This document shows, one piece after another, positions 18,532 to 27,878 of a stretch of 64,000 nt of DNA. The position numbers were made by a program, and so were the translations under genes. Source of the stretch: Bacteroidetes bacterium 46-16 (GTDB taxonomy: Bacteria; Bacteroidota; Bacteroidia; Chitinophagales; Chitinophagaceae); assembly GCA_001897835.1 (NCBI GenBank), contig MKUN01000006.1, positions 72,118-136,117 on the forward strand. The letters are read 5' to 3'. The number at the start of each line of letters is the position of its first letter. Positions within the stretch are counted from its first letter, which is position 1. The notes beneath the pieces were generated by a model. That model worked only from the letters and a program-made list of their open reading frames with translations, did no database searches and was not told the DNA's origin.

Positions 18532-19944
18532 CTATTTCACCATCATACGGGCGATGTGGTCTTTATATTTCACTATATAAACCCCGGGAGTGAAATATTG
18601 CAAAGATAAATGCACCTTGTTCTCTTCATAAAACGGGCTTATAGTCATTTTGCGTCCAATAATGTCATACACGTCAAATGCGCTGTGCTCTTCAATGCCA
18701 TCGATCAATACCACCCCGTTTGCAGGATTAGGGTATATGTATATCCCCCTGGTAAATTCTGCCTCTTTCACATCAAGGTCGCATTGGTTGTTCCATGTTA
18801 GCATTTTCATTCCCGGCCAGTAAGAGCAAAAGGGGAAGCAGAATGGATTGTTTATGTATGCGAGATATATTTGGTTTTGATAAAGACTAAAGCCCCATGT
18901 TGCTAGTGTATCACTAGCTTGTCCATAGGTTGCGCACAATTGCGGATTTGCCGGGTCTGCAACATTTACCACTGAAAGATCAGTAGTGCCTCCTGCCAGG
19001 AACATAAGCCTGCAAGCTTTATTATACTGCATCTCGTTTATATAACCATCGCTGTTTATCCACAAATTGGCAGGCGTTTCACAGCCCCATGGGTTCCACC
19101 AGCCCACCTGGGCAATATTACCCGGGTGGGCGATACTGAGTATTTCCATCCCGCAGTAATCCGCACCGATATAGGCCAGCGTATCATCGAGAATAATACT
19201 GTTGTAGGCTCGTGCTTTCCCATACACAGCCGGGTTTGAATAATGCCCCACCTCCGAGGGTACCGCTTTATTGCTTACGTCTATTATCCTTAGCCCACCA
19301 GCATCGTAGCAAAGAAATACCGTATCCCCTCGCACGGCCATTCCACGGGCATTGTATTTTAAAGAATTCGGGCTTGTCGGGTTAGGCCAGTCCTTGGCCA
19401 GTTCCAGGTGGGCACTCATCGTGATATGGCTCTTGTCGGCGATGTTCAATATGAACAAGCCACGGCGCATCCCGCCAAAATAGGCATAATCGCCTGCTAC
19501 CTTTACAATTCCTCCCCCACCAGCAGCAGCATCGTAATACCAGTGATCTTTCAATACAGCATTGGCAGGATCCGAAACATCTACAATAGCTATCCCGGGT
19601 TTTGAATTGTTCTGGTAAGTATTGCCCAAAGAGAGATAAACATAATTGCCCGATTGTTCCACATTTACCACCTCCATATCATTCATCAGCGAAACAGGAA
19701 CAGAATCCACCTGTATAGGATTAGCAATGTTCGATACATCATAAATGACAAGGCCACGTTCTTTGCCTGCCACATATAAATATGGCTTTGTTGAGTCGTG
19801 CTGAATGGTAAGGCACTGTGAAGTCAGGGGATATGGTATCTCCCACTGAAATTGCATGTTTACAGGATATGCACATTGTGCAAAAGAAAAGGAAGAACTG
19901 AAAAAAGAAAAAGCAGATACCAGTAAAATATATACAAACCGCAT
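18532..19944 (-). CDS. LVIVD-repeat protein with T9SS sorting domain
   Basis: The 470-residue protein has a signal peptide (ending SFAQ, about residue 22). LVIVD beta-propeller repeats follow (GLVIYDVSNIANPIQVDS, GIAIVDVSDPANAV, GLFILNIADKS, GLRIIDVSNKAVPSEVG, MEILSIAHPGNIAQVG, DLSVVNVADPANPQ). The C-terminal type A sorting domain starts IYIYPNPANGVVLIDG and ends VYIVKYKDHIARMMVK. It is therefore expected to cross the outer membrane by T9SS and stay on the surface or be released. Propeller proteins of this kind are presumed binding scaffolds; the ligand is unknown. Confidence 0.88.
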   Translation of the reverse strand: MRFVYILLVSAFSFFSSSFSFAQCAYPVNMQFQWEIPYPLTSQCLTIQHDSTKPYLYVAGKERGLVIYDVSNIANPIQVDSVPVSLMNDMEVVNVEQSGNYVYLSLGNTYQNNSKPGIAIVDVSDPANAVLKDHWYYDAAAGGGGIVKVAGDYAYFGGMRRGLFILNIADKSHITMSAHLELAKDWPNPTSPNSLKYNARGMAVRGDTVFLCYDAGGLRIIDVSNKAVPSEVGHYSNPAVYGKARAYNSIILDDTLAYIGADYCGMEILSIAHPGNIAQVGWWNPWGCETPANLWINSDGYINEMQYNKACRLMFLAGGTTDLSVVNVADPANPQLCATYGQASDTLATWGFSLYQNQIYLAYINNPFCFPFCSYWPGMKMLTWNNQCDLDVKEAEFTRGIYIYPNPANGVVLIDGIEEHSAFDVYDIIGRKMTISPFYEENKVHLSLQYFTPGVYIVKYKDHIARMMVK

Positions 19945-20063
19945 AAAGGAATATTTTACAACTACATAAAGTTACCTATTATTTTTCTATATCTTTTATT
20001 AGACCGGGGACAACAGCAAGGCATACTTTTTGAGTTTATGTAGTCAGAAATAAATATTGTTTT

Positions 20064-20642
20064 ATGAAAAAGTTCATTCTTATACTCAGCATATTGTTTT
20101 GCATGGGCAGTGCTGCAACCAAAGCACAAGTGAGTTTTAGTATAAATATAGGCTCCCAACCTATATGGGGACCTACTGGTTACGATTACGTGGAATACTA
20201 TTATATACCCGACATAGATGCTTATTACGATGTGAATACAGATACGTATATCTATTTATCTCGTGGAGCATGGATACATTCACACTACTTGCCTCCTCAC
20301 TACAGGAATGTAGATCTGTATAGGATACATAAGGTAGTGATCAATGAACCAAGGCCATGGCTGCACCACCAAAAACACTGGTCCCTCTATAGGTCATACA
20401 GGGGCAGGCACGACCAGTTACCGATAAGGGATAGCCGTGACCACCGCTATTATGCTAACCCTCATCACCCACACCATAACGAATGGCATCCGGGGCGGAA
20501 CAGGGGATATAACAATAACCATCACTACCAACGCAGCAGTCATACAGAACACCATTCTTATAACAGGGGACATGGCAACAATCACGGCCATAATAGTGAC
20601 AGGGGGCATGGTAATGGCAGGGGACACGGACATCACCATTGA
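20064..20642 (+). CDS. secreted protein with His-rich tail
   Basis: The 192-residue protein has a signal peptide (about 1-21, ending TKAQ). Its conserved Tyr-rich core, PIWGPTGYDYVEYYYIPDID then AYYDVNTDTYIY, recurs in a Bacteroidota family of unknown function. The core ends around VVINEPRPW. The last ~80 residues are extremely His/Asn/Gly/Arg-rich with HHPHH, HGNNHGH and a terminal GHGHHH, suggesting divalent metal binding in the periplasm (inference). It converges with cheB. Confidence 0.7.
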   Translation: MKKFILILSILFCMGSAATKAQVSFSINIGSQPIWGPTGYDYVEYYYIPDIDAYYDVNTDTYIYLSRGAWIHSHYLPPHYRNVDLYRIHKVVINEPRPWLHHQKHWSLYRSYRGRHDQLPIRDSRDHRYYANPHHPHHNEWHPGRNRGYNNNHHYQRSSHTEHHSYNRGHGNNHGHNSDRGHGNGRGHGHHH

Positions 20643-20680
20643 TCTGTGTTTTTGCTTTACGATAGGGGCTGGCTTCAATT

Positions 20681-21247
20681 TTATAAAGCGTTGAGAAAGC
20701 TTATCATATCGCGGATCTTCATCGTGTAACTGACAGCATCAGCAGCAATTGCCTGACCGGGCATATACGCCACTTCAGCTTCATCAGGATCCTGCGCTAT
20801 AGTGATACCGCCTTTCTGAATAACAACCTTACAGCCTTCTGTACCATCGGCATTAGCACCGGAGAGCAATATGGTCACGAGTGAAGATCCATATACCCCG
20901 GCAGCTGATTCAAAAACCACATCGATACTGGGCCTGCTGTAATTCACCTTTTCCGAATAATCAAGTGAAAATGTCCCGTCTTCTTCAAAAAGCAGGTGAT
21001 AATCTGCCGGCGCGATATAGATACCGCTCCTGTTTACCGGGTCTTTCTCTTCTATCTCACGTACAGGTACACTTACACGGCTGCTAAGGAGGTCAACCAA
21101 TAAAGAATCATCTGCACTTTTGCGATGCAGAACAATGACGATAGGTATACTGAAGTTCTCTTTTAGCTTAGGCAATACCTGCAGTAATACCTCAAGGCTG
21201 CCCGCAGAGCCACCGATAATAATAAGCCCTACTTTATCTTTTGCCAT
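20681..21247 (-). CDS. CheB-type protein-glutamate methylesterase domain, stand-alone
   Basis: The 188 residues form only the catalytic CheB domain, without the usual receiver. The triad is readable: Ser13 in GGSAGS, His40 in VLHRK and Asp134 in NADGTEG. The enzyme hydrolyses methyl-glutamate or deamidates Gln on receptor-like proteins. It overlaps cheR by 19 bases (21229-21247) and is the last gene of a five-gene reverse-strand signalling operon. No methyl-accepting receptor or CheA/CheW gene is nearby, so its target is probably the large hybrid kinase rather than flagellar chemotaxis (inference). Confidence 0.88.
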   Translation of the reverse strand: MAKDKVGLIIIGGSAGSLEVLLQVLPKLKENFSIPIVIVLHRKSADDSLLVDLLSSRVSVPVREIEEKDPVNRSGIYIAPADYHLLFEEDGTFSLDYSEKVNYSRPSIDVVFESAAGVYGSSLVTILLSGANADGTEGCKVVIQKGGITIAQDPDEAEVAYMPGQAIAADAVSYTMKIRDMISFLNAL

Positions 21248-22047
21248 ATTTTGTCTTTTTGCAATTGGCTATACCGTTTACCAATATGGGAAAATCTTAT
21301 CGTCTCTTTAGCACCCAGTGCAAGGTATCCCAGTGTTTCCAGGCTTTCATCAAACAAGGTAAAAACATGGTCCTGGAGATTTTTATCAAAATAGATCAGT
21401 ACGTTCCTGCATAATATCAATTGAAATTCATTGAACGAACTATCGGATACCAGGTTGTGTGTTGCAAATACCATACGCTCCTTTAATTCCCTGTCAAAAA
21501 TGGCCCGGTCGTACTGCGCAGTATAATAAGAGGAAAAATCATGTTTGCCGCCCGATTCAATATAATTTTGGGAATATTCCTTCATACGGGCGAGGGGAAA
21601 TACGCCTTTACCCGCCTGCTCCACTACATTAGGATTGATGTCTGTAGCATAGAGCAGCGATTTGTGCAGGATATTTGCCTCTTTAAGTAATATGGCCATT
21701 GAGAAAACCTCTTCGCCAGTAGCGCAGCCTGCATGCCATATACGAATAAAGGGCTTGGTGGCAATAACAGGAATTACATGTTCCCTTATAGCCTTGTAGA
21801 AAAAAGCATCCCGAAACATCTCTGTGACATTTACAGTAACCTCTTCAATGAAACGCTTAAGATAGTCGGGGTCGTTCCTTAAGCGAAAACGGAATTCCGC
21901 AAAACTGGGAAACTTATCAAGGGCAATAAGCCTGTTGATACGCCGTGTAAGTGATGCCTTGGTATAGTCGTTAAAATCATAACCATATTGCTCAAAGATA
22001 TCTTTAAGCAACACCTCCATCTCCTTATCTGTCACATTTAATTCCAA
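21229..22047 (-). CDS. CheR-type protein-glutamate methyltransferase
   Basis: The 272-residue protein has the CheR all-alpha N-terminal domain (about 1-75, with SLTRRINRLI) and a SAM-dependent methyltransferase domain with IWHAGCATGEEVFS (motif I) and LILCRNVLIYFDKNLQ, the latter a standard CheR signature. It methylates Glu residues using S-adenosylmethionine. It starts two bases after the preceding response regulator stop and overlaps cheB, which shows tight coupling in one operon. Confidence 0.9.
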   Translation of the reverse strand: MELNVTDKEMEVLLKDIFEQYGYDFNDYTKASLTRRINRLIALDKFPSFAEFRFRLRNDPDYLKRFIEEVTVNVTEMFRDAFFYKAIREHVIPVIATKPFIRIWHAGCATGEEVFSMAILLKEANILHKSLLYATDINPNVVEQAGKGVFPLARMKEYSQNYIESGGKHDFSSYYTAQYDRAIFDRELKERMVFATHNLVSDSSFNEFQLILCRNVLIYFDKNLQDHVFTLFDESLETLGYLALGAKETIRFSHIGKRYSQLQKDKIWQKIK

Positions 22048-22049
22048 TA

Positions 22050-22412
22050 CTATTGTTTATCGTACGTATTTAATAAGGCAAGCAGCTTGTCCACATCTAT
22101 AGGTTTTGATATATAATCATCTGCTCCGGCCTCAAGGCATTTTTCTTTATCGCCGGCCATAGCCTGTGCTGTTACGGCTATTACCGGCATATTGTACTTT
22201 CTGTGTATCAGGGGTATTGCCTCATAGCCGTCTATATCAGGCATCATCATATCCATCAGTACTACAAAAAAATCATTACTATCGGCAAGGAAAGCCATTC
22301 CCTGTTGGGCACTTTCGGCCGACAAGCAGTCAAAGCCTTTTGCTTTTAGTGTAGCAGACAATGCAAAAATATTGCGCGCATCGTCATCTATTATCAATAC
22401 CTTTTTTTTCAT
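22050..22412 (-). CDS. single-domain response regulator
   Basis: The 120 residues make one receiver domain: acidic pocket D9-D10-D11, phosphoacceptor Asp54 in LMDMMMPDIDGYE, Thr in AVTAQA and Lys in ISKPID. With no output domain it probably passes phosphate or acts by binding partners. It closely resembles the last receiver of the hybrid kinase encoded 15 bases upstream, from which it may have arisen. Confidence 0.92.
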   Translation of the reverse strand: MKKKVLIIDDDARNIFALSATLKAKGFDCLSAESAQQGMAFLADSNDFFVVLMDMMMPDIDGYEAIPLIHRKYNMPVIAVTAQAMAGDKEKCLEAGADDYISKPIDVDKLLALLNTYDKQ

Positions 22413-22427
22413 TCTTTTATTTAAGCC

Positions 22428-25400
22428 CTAAATTTTATTGTATAGCCACACTCTCAACAAAGACAATAGCTGGTCTACATCCACCGGTTTGGTAATATAA
22501 TCCGAAGCACCTGCATTAATACATTTTTCTCTGTCCCCCATCATGGCCTTTGCCGTAACCGCTATTACAGGCAGGTCTCTCCATGAACGATTCTTCCTGA
22601 TCTCGGCGGCTGTTTCATAGCCATCCATTTCCGGCATCATCATATCCAGCAACACAATGTCAATACTATTATTGTCGTGTAACACTTTCAAGGCCTCCTT
22701 GCCGTCTATGGCGGTAACGATATGCATACCGTATTTTTCCAATGCCTTGGTCAGCGAAAAGATATTCCGCACATCATCATCCACTACGAGCACTGTCTTC
22801 CCATTCAATACATCCTTGAGTGCTCCAAGTTTCTTTGCACTATTCCCGTTTGCTGCTTTTGCTTTACCCTCATCAACAAGGTGAAGAAATAAAGACACCT
22901 CATCCAGCACGCGCTGGTACGAATGGGCTGTTTTTACTACTATCGAATCAGCATAATATTTTATACGCTGTTCTTCGGCCATAGACAGGCTTTTCCCTGT
23001 AAATACGATGACGGGCAATTGCTCCAGGTCGGCATTCTTTTTAATATCTTCAAGTGTGTCATAGGCGCTCTGACCCGGCACTTGCATATCCAGTATTACA
23101 CAATCCACGTTTTGTCTCACTGCATCTACCGTATCCGATATGTTGTTTTTTATCTCTGAATTCACATTGTGATTGCTGAGAAAATAAGATAATGCCTGGG
23201 CATGCATGCTGTTCTCCTCGATAATAAGTACCTTTTTGGTTTTCTTGTTAGACACTTCTTCGATCCGGGTAAATATCTCCTGCAATTTTTCAAAGGCCAC
23301 GGGTTTGTTCATAAAATCAACAGCCCCCCGTATAAGGCTTTCATTTTTGACAGAATGCGATGACATTATATGAACGGGTATATGCCTTACCAATGCATCC
23401 TTCTTCAGTTCTTCCATTACCTCCCAGCCGCTCTTTACAGGCAATTGTATATCAAGCAGGATACCCGATGGTTTATAGCGTTTCGCAAGATCCAGCACCT
23501 CATCGCCCCTTACCGTTACGACACCTTTATAACTACTTTTCCTTGCAAGGTCCAGCAACGACCTGGCAAAATTGACATCATCCTCAACGATAAGGATGCT
23601 TTTGTCCTGCTCACTTACATCATCCCTGTCATCCGGGATACCTTCCGGGATAATCTCGGATATATACTCCGATCTTTTCTCTTCCGGCTCACCGCCTATG
23701 GCATTTTTTTCGTCCACCTCAACCATATCAGCTTTTACCGAAGCAGCCTCTATCCTTGCCAAACGGGAAACAGGTATGATAACCGTAAAACAGCTACCTG
23801 ATCCGGGATTACTTTCCAGTTCTATATCACCACCTAATAAACGCACGAGTTCCTTGCTGATAGACAGACCAAGGCCCGTGCCGCCATATTTTCTCCTCGT
23901 AGAGCCATCGGCTTGCTGAAAAGCCTCAAAAATTTGTCTTTGCTTATCTGCAGGTATTCCGATACCTGTGTCTTTGACCGCAAAAGCCAACTTATCCCCC
24001 GGCCTTGTTTCAATAGTCAGGGAAACAGAACCCTGCTGGGTAAATTTCAAAGCATTTGACAAGAGGTTCTTTAACACTTGTTCGAGACGTTGCTTATCCG
24101 ACTCTATCGTTTTGGGCACATCACTTGTGGTCCTGATGTTAAGACCGATACCCTTATCTTTCGCTACAGGGCTAAACAATCCGCGCATATCGTTCAATAT
24201 CTCGTCGGTCGATACCGTTTCATACTCGAGCAGCATTTTACCCGCCTCTATCTTCGAGAGATCTAATATCTCGTCTATCAAGGCCAATAAGCCATTGCCT
24301 GAGCTCAAAATAACTCTCGCATATTCTACCTGGTCATTGCTAAGATTATTATCATTGTTCTCGGCAAGCAAGCGCCCTAACAGCAGGATAGAATTGAGCG
24401 GAGTGCGCAATTCGTGCGACATATTCGCGAGAAATTCAGACTTGTAGCGTGTACTGATCTCCAGTTCCTCTGCCTTTCGCTGCACCTCTGCGTTCTTTTC
24501 TAATATTTCCTGGTTCTTCTCTTCAAGTAAGCGGGAGCGCTCTTCAAGCTCTGTATTAGCCTGCAACAGCTCCTCCTGCTGCACCTTCAGCTCTTCTTCC
24601 GAAGCCTGTAGTTTTTCAGTCTGCGCTTCTAGCTCTGCGTTAATGTTCTCGAGTTCGTTATGCTGTGCCTGTAGCTCTTCAGCCTGTGCCTGTGTCTCTT
24701 CCAGCAGGTCTTGTATCTTCTCATAATTAAGCGCAGTATTCAGGCTTATTGAGATAGCATTTGCATTATTTTCCAGGAATTCGAGCTCCTTTTTCATGGG
24801 TCTTTCCCGTTTGCCCAGTTCTATAACGCCTACCACATCTCCATCAAAGATCAGCGGCAATATCATTATATATACAGGGGCCGTGTATCCTAAGGAGGAG
24901 CTGATCTTAAGGTAATCTGCCGGGAGATCTTCAACAACCATTAGTTGTCTTTTGATAACAGCCTGCCCGATCAAACCCGCACCAGCCGGTAACTCACTTC
25001 TTACATCTTCAATTGCATATCGTCCCTGCAAGCTCAGCGATCCATCCTTATTGGCTACGTACAGCGTTCCAATATCTGCGCACAAATGGCCGGCAAGCGC
25101 AGAAAGCACCTTATGTGCCACACTTTTAACAAATCGCTCACCTTGTACAGAATTACTCACCTCGATGGATCCCGCCTGTAGCCAGTTACTATCTTCCATT
25201 TCTGAAAAATTCCGCTCAAGCGTATCGGTCATATTGTTAAGCGCAACTGATATTCTTCCCAGTTCGTCATCTACATCATCTGCACTCCTCGCGCTCAGGT
25301 CGCCTGAGGCTACCTGCTGCGTCATATCTTCGATCATAGATATGCGGCGGTTGGTTTCTACAAATTTATCCTCATCCTCCTGTTGTTTTCTTGTCCGCTC

Positions 25401-26060
25401 ATCTAGGTCCGATTTTATGCGTGCATAAGCGATAACGGAAATAAGTATCGAAACCACAAGGGCAACGATAAGTAATACAGGCGTATACCTGATGTAAGTT
25501 TCCTGCTTTGCCATCCTTGTTTTAAGCAAGGTCTCTTCTTCTCGTTTAATATCATCCACAGCTTCCCTTAGGTTCCTCATGATCCTGCGGCCCTCATTCA
25601 TAGCATCATGTTCCCGGCGCAGGGATGTTATCCGGTCGGCAACAGAAATGTTATTAACGGAATTGAGTACTTTTTCAAACTGTACATATCGCTGGTCAAT
25701 GAGATCTTTTACACGGGCAAGGTTCTTTTGCTGTATGGGGTTGTCTATGGTCAGCGATTTCAGGTGACTCAATATTTTATTGGCCTGGTCATATGAGTTA
25801 TTATAGGGTTGCAGGAATACCGGGTCGTTGGTAAGAATATATCCCCTTTGTCCTGTTTCCGCATCTTTCACCTCTGATATGAGACTCTCGGCATTCACAA
25901 TAACTTCATTGGTATGGTTCACCAATTGCGATGATTCTATCAGGTTGCGATTGCTGTAAAACGACGCAAATGACGCGACCAGTAATATGGACAGCGAAAT
26001 GGCAAAAACAACTTGCAATTGCTTGATGATGGATTGTGGCGCGTTGCGTTGATTCGTCAT
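22428..26060 (-). CDS. hybrid sensor histidine kinase: CHASE3-HAMP-GAF-HK-three receivers
   Basis: The 1210-residue membrane kinase has a first TM (about 17-38), a periplasmic CHASE3 sensor (about 40-185, with DAETGQRGYILTND) and a second TM (about 190-212). HAMP (about 215-290) and GAF (about 310-450) follow, with a long coiled coil rich in Glu/Gln (about 450-545). The HisKA has His549 in MSHELRTPLN, and the HATPase shows KNLLSNALKFT, DTGIGIP and GGTGLGLSIS. Three receivers follow at about 848-960, 967-1080 and 1092-1210; the last has Asp1139 in LLDMMMPEMDGYE. It is the centre of the operon, between a REC-PAS kinase and the RR-CheR-CheB genes. The CHASE3-GAF-coiled-coil layout is common in Bacteroidota multistep phosphorelays; the stimulus is unknown. 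Confidence 0.92.
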   Translation of the reverse strand: MTNQRNAPQSIIKQLQVVFAISLSILLVASFASFYSNRNLIESSQLVNHTNEVIVNAESLISEVKDAETGQRGYILTNDPVFLQPYNNSYDQANKILSHLKSLTIDNPIQQKNLARVKDLIDQRYVQFEKVLNSVNNISVADRITSLRREHDAMNEGRRIMRNLREAVDDIKREEETLLKTRMAKQETYIRYTPVLLIVALVVSILISVIAYARIKSDLDERTRKQQEDEDKFVETNRRISMIEDMTQQVASGDLSARSADDVDDELGRISVALNNMTDTLERNFSEMEDSNWLQAGSIEVSNSVQGERFVKSVAHKVLSALAGHLCADIGTLYVANKDGSLSLQGRYAIEDVRSELPAGAGLIGQAVIKRQLMVVEDLPADYLKISSSLGYTAPVYIMILPLIFDGDVVGVIELGKRERPMKKELEFLENNANAISISLNTALNYEKIQDLLEETQAQAEELQAQHNELENINAELEAQTEKLQASEEELKVQQEELLQANTELEERSRLLEEKNQEILEKNAEVQRKAEELEISTRYKSEFLANMSHELRTPLNSILLLGRLLAENNDNNLSNDQVEYARVILSSGNGLLALIDEILDLSKIEAGKMLLEYETVSTDEILNDMRGLFSPVAKDKGIGLNIRTTSDVPKTIESDKQRLEQVLKNLLSNALKFTQQGSVSLTIETRPGDKLAFAVKDTGIGIPADKQRQIFEAFQQADGSTRRKYGGTGLGLSISKELVRLLGGDIELESNPGSGSCFTVIIPVSRLARIEAASVKADMVEVDEKNAIGGEPEEKRSEYISEIIPEGIPDDRDDVSEQDKSILIVEDDVNFARSLLDLARKSSYKGVVTVRGDEVLDLAKRYKPSGILLDIQLPVKSGWEVMEELKKDALVRHIPVHIMSSHSVKNESLIRGAVDFMNKPVAFEKLQEIFTRIEEVSNKKTKKVLIIEENSMHAQALSYFLSNHNVNSEIKNNISDTVDAVRQNVDCVILDMQVPGQSAYDTLEDIKKNADLEQLPVIVFTGKSLSMAEEQRIKYYADSIVVKTAHSYQRVLDEVSLFLHLVDEGKAKAANGNSAKKLGALKDVLNGKTVLVVDDDVRNIFSLTKALEKYGMHIVTAIDGKEALKVLHDNNSIDIVLLDMMMPEMDGYETAAEIRKNRSWRDLPVIAVTAKAMMGDREKCINAGASDYITKPVDVDQLLSLLRVWLYNKI

Positions 26061-26074
26061 GGTTTGTGTTATGC

Positions 26075-27655
26075 TTAATGATTATTATTGTTAGCCTGGA
26101 TGTGATGAACGGGTAATGTCATAATGAATGTGGCCCCCTCGCCCTCCTTGCTGTAAGCCGATATCTGGCCTTTGTGTTTATCAACGATCTTTTTCACTAT
26201 CGCCAGTCCTATACCCGTACCTTCATAGGCCTCTCTTGAATGGAGACGCTGGAAAATGGTAAATATCCGCTCCGAATACGCTTCATCGAAACCGATCCCG
26301 TTGTCCGAAAATAGTATCCGGCAATATTGTTCCATATCAGGATCCCCTGGCAGGTTATCAATTTTATCGGCTTTGATCGTAATAACAGGCAACTCATCAG
26401 CTTTAGAAAATTTCAATGAATTGCTGATAAGGTTTTGAAATACCTGTCTTATCTGTCCGGGTATCCCTTCGATAGCCGGCAGCTGGTCTATTATGATTAT
26501 TGCATTTTTATCCTTGATCGCTATTTCCATATCCGTCTGGATATCGGCTAAAAGCTGGTTCAGGTCCAGTTCCTGGAACAGCGACTCAACCGATAACCTC
26601 GAATAATCAAGCAGGTCATTGATGAGGCCTGTCATCCTTGCAGAAGCGTCGATAACTTTATTGACACTATCCATCGCTTCTGTTGAATCTTTGATATACC
26701 TGTCGCGTATTATCGAGCTGAATATCTGTATCTTCCTCAGTGGTTCTTTGAGATCATGCGATGCCACCGATGCAAACTGCTGCAACTCATGATTGCTATT
26801 TTCTAATTTCCGGTTGTTGTTCATTAACTCAAGGGTCCGCAATGCCACTTTCGCTTCAAGGGCCTCGTTGGCCAGTTTCTGCTCGTTTATATCGGTAAAG
26901 GTCCCCACCCACCTTAATACCGTATTGTTCTCTTTTACGGGAATGACCTTTAAGAGGTGGTAACGGTAAGTATTATTCACCAGGCTCTTTACCCGCACTT
27001 CGGTAGCATAAGCCACTCCTGCTCGCATAGCCTCCTGCATCTTCTGCAGCACGTCCTTATCCTGGGCATGAAAGGATGGAAATTCATGCGCGTCGTTAGA
27101 GTACAAATACCACTGCTGGTTTACATATTCCAAATCGCCCCTTGCCGACATGGTGAAAGACACCTGCGGAAGCGACTCCATTACAGACCTCAGCTCTTTC
27201 AGCATGTTGCTTAATTGTTGCTCTGCCTGCTTGCGTATCTCTACCTCCTCCAGCAACGACAGTCGCATTTCATTCAATTCCCTGTTTTGTTCATATAAAC
27301 GATTCAGGGTTTTCACCTTTAGCATGAAAATATCAGGATCTACCGGCTTGGTCACATAATCGACCCCGCCTGATGTATAACCCCGCGTAATAAATTTCTT
27401 ATCCGTATTTACTGCAGAGAGGAATATTATAGGTATATCCCGTGCTTTGCTGTAACCGGACAGGGTTTCTGCAACTTCAAAACCATCCATGCCCGGCATT
27501 TGCACATCCAGAATTATTAAAGAGTAAATATTTTTTAGTACTTTCTTAAGCGCTTCCTCACCCGAACCTGCCGTATCTACATCAAAACCGTTCAACTCAA
27601 GCGTACGCCTTAGTGAAAAAATATTTTCAGGTTTATCATCTACAATAAGAATCAT
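26075..27655 (-). CDS. response-regulator histidine kinase: REC-PAS-HK
   Basis: The 526-residue cytoplasmic protein has an N-terminal receiver (Asp50 in ILDVQMPGMDGFE), a coiled coil (about 120-155), a PAS domain (about 150-275), a HisKA with His300 in VASHDLKEPLRK and a HATPase (FQNLISNSLKFS, DNGIGFDE, GTGIGLAIVKK). It has no membrane segment, so it probably receives phosphate from another kinase and passes it on. It is the first gene of the operon, 15 bases ahead of the hybrid kinase gene. The SHDLKEPLRK type of H-box is frequent in phytochrome-like Bacteroidota kinases. Confidence 0.92.
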   Translation of the reverse strand: MILIVDDKPENIFSLRRTLELNGFDVDTAGSGEEALKKVLKNIYSLIILDVQMPGMDGFEVAETLSGYSKARDIPIIFLSAVNTDKKFITRGYTSGGVDYVTKPVDPDIFMLKVKTLNRLYEQNRELNEMRLSLLEEVEIRKQAEQQLSNMLKELRSVMESLPQVSFTMSARGDLEYVNQQWYLYSNDAHEFPSFHAQDKDVLQKMQEAMRAGVAYATEVRVKSLVNNTYRYHLLKVIPVKENNTVLRWVGTFTDINEQKLANEALEAKVALRTLELMNNNRKLENSNHELQQFASVASHDLKEPLRKIQIFSSIIRDRYIKDSTEAMDSVNKVIDASARMTGLINDLLDYSRLSVESLFQELDLNQLLADIQTDMEIAIKDKNAIIIIDQLPAIEGIPGQIRQVFQNLISNSLKFSKADELPVITIKADKIDNLPGDPDMEQYCRILFSDNGIGFDEAYSERIFTIFQRLHSREAYEGTGIGLAIVKKIVDKHKGQISAYSKEGEGATFIMTLPVHHIQANNNNH

Positions 27656-27878
27656 GTATTCAAATAGATAGTTTTACTTTATATGTATTTGGCCAAATAA
27701 TTACACACTATCTCCTCATCAGTGTGCAACCCAAATTATACTAAAAAACCGTGCCAGCCCTATGTTATTCTCTATCAGTTTCATGAATATATATTTTATA
27801 CAGTCACAATCGCGCTGCTCATGGCATGATATTATCCGGTTTAGTGGTGTAAAATACTAACAAATCAGACATTACATT

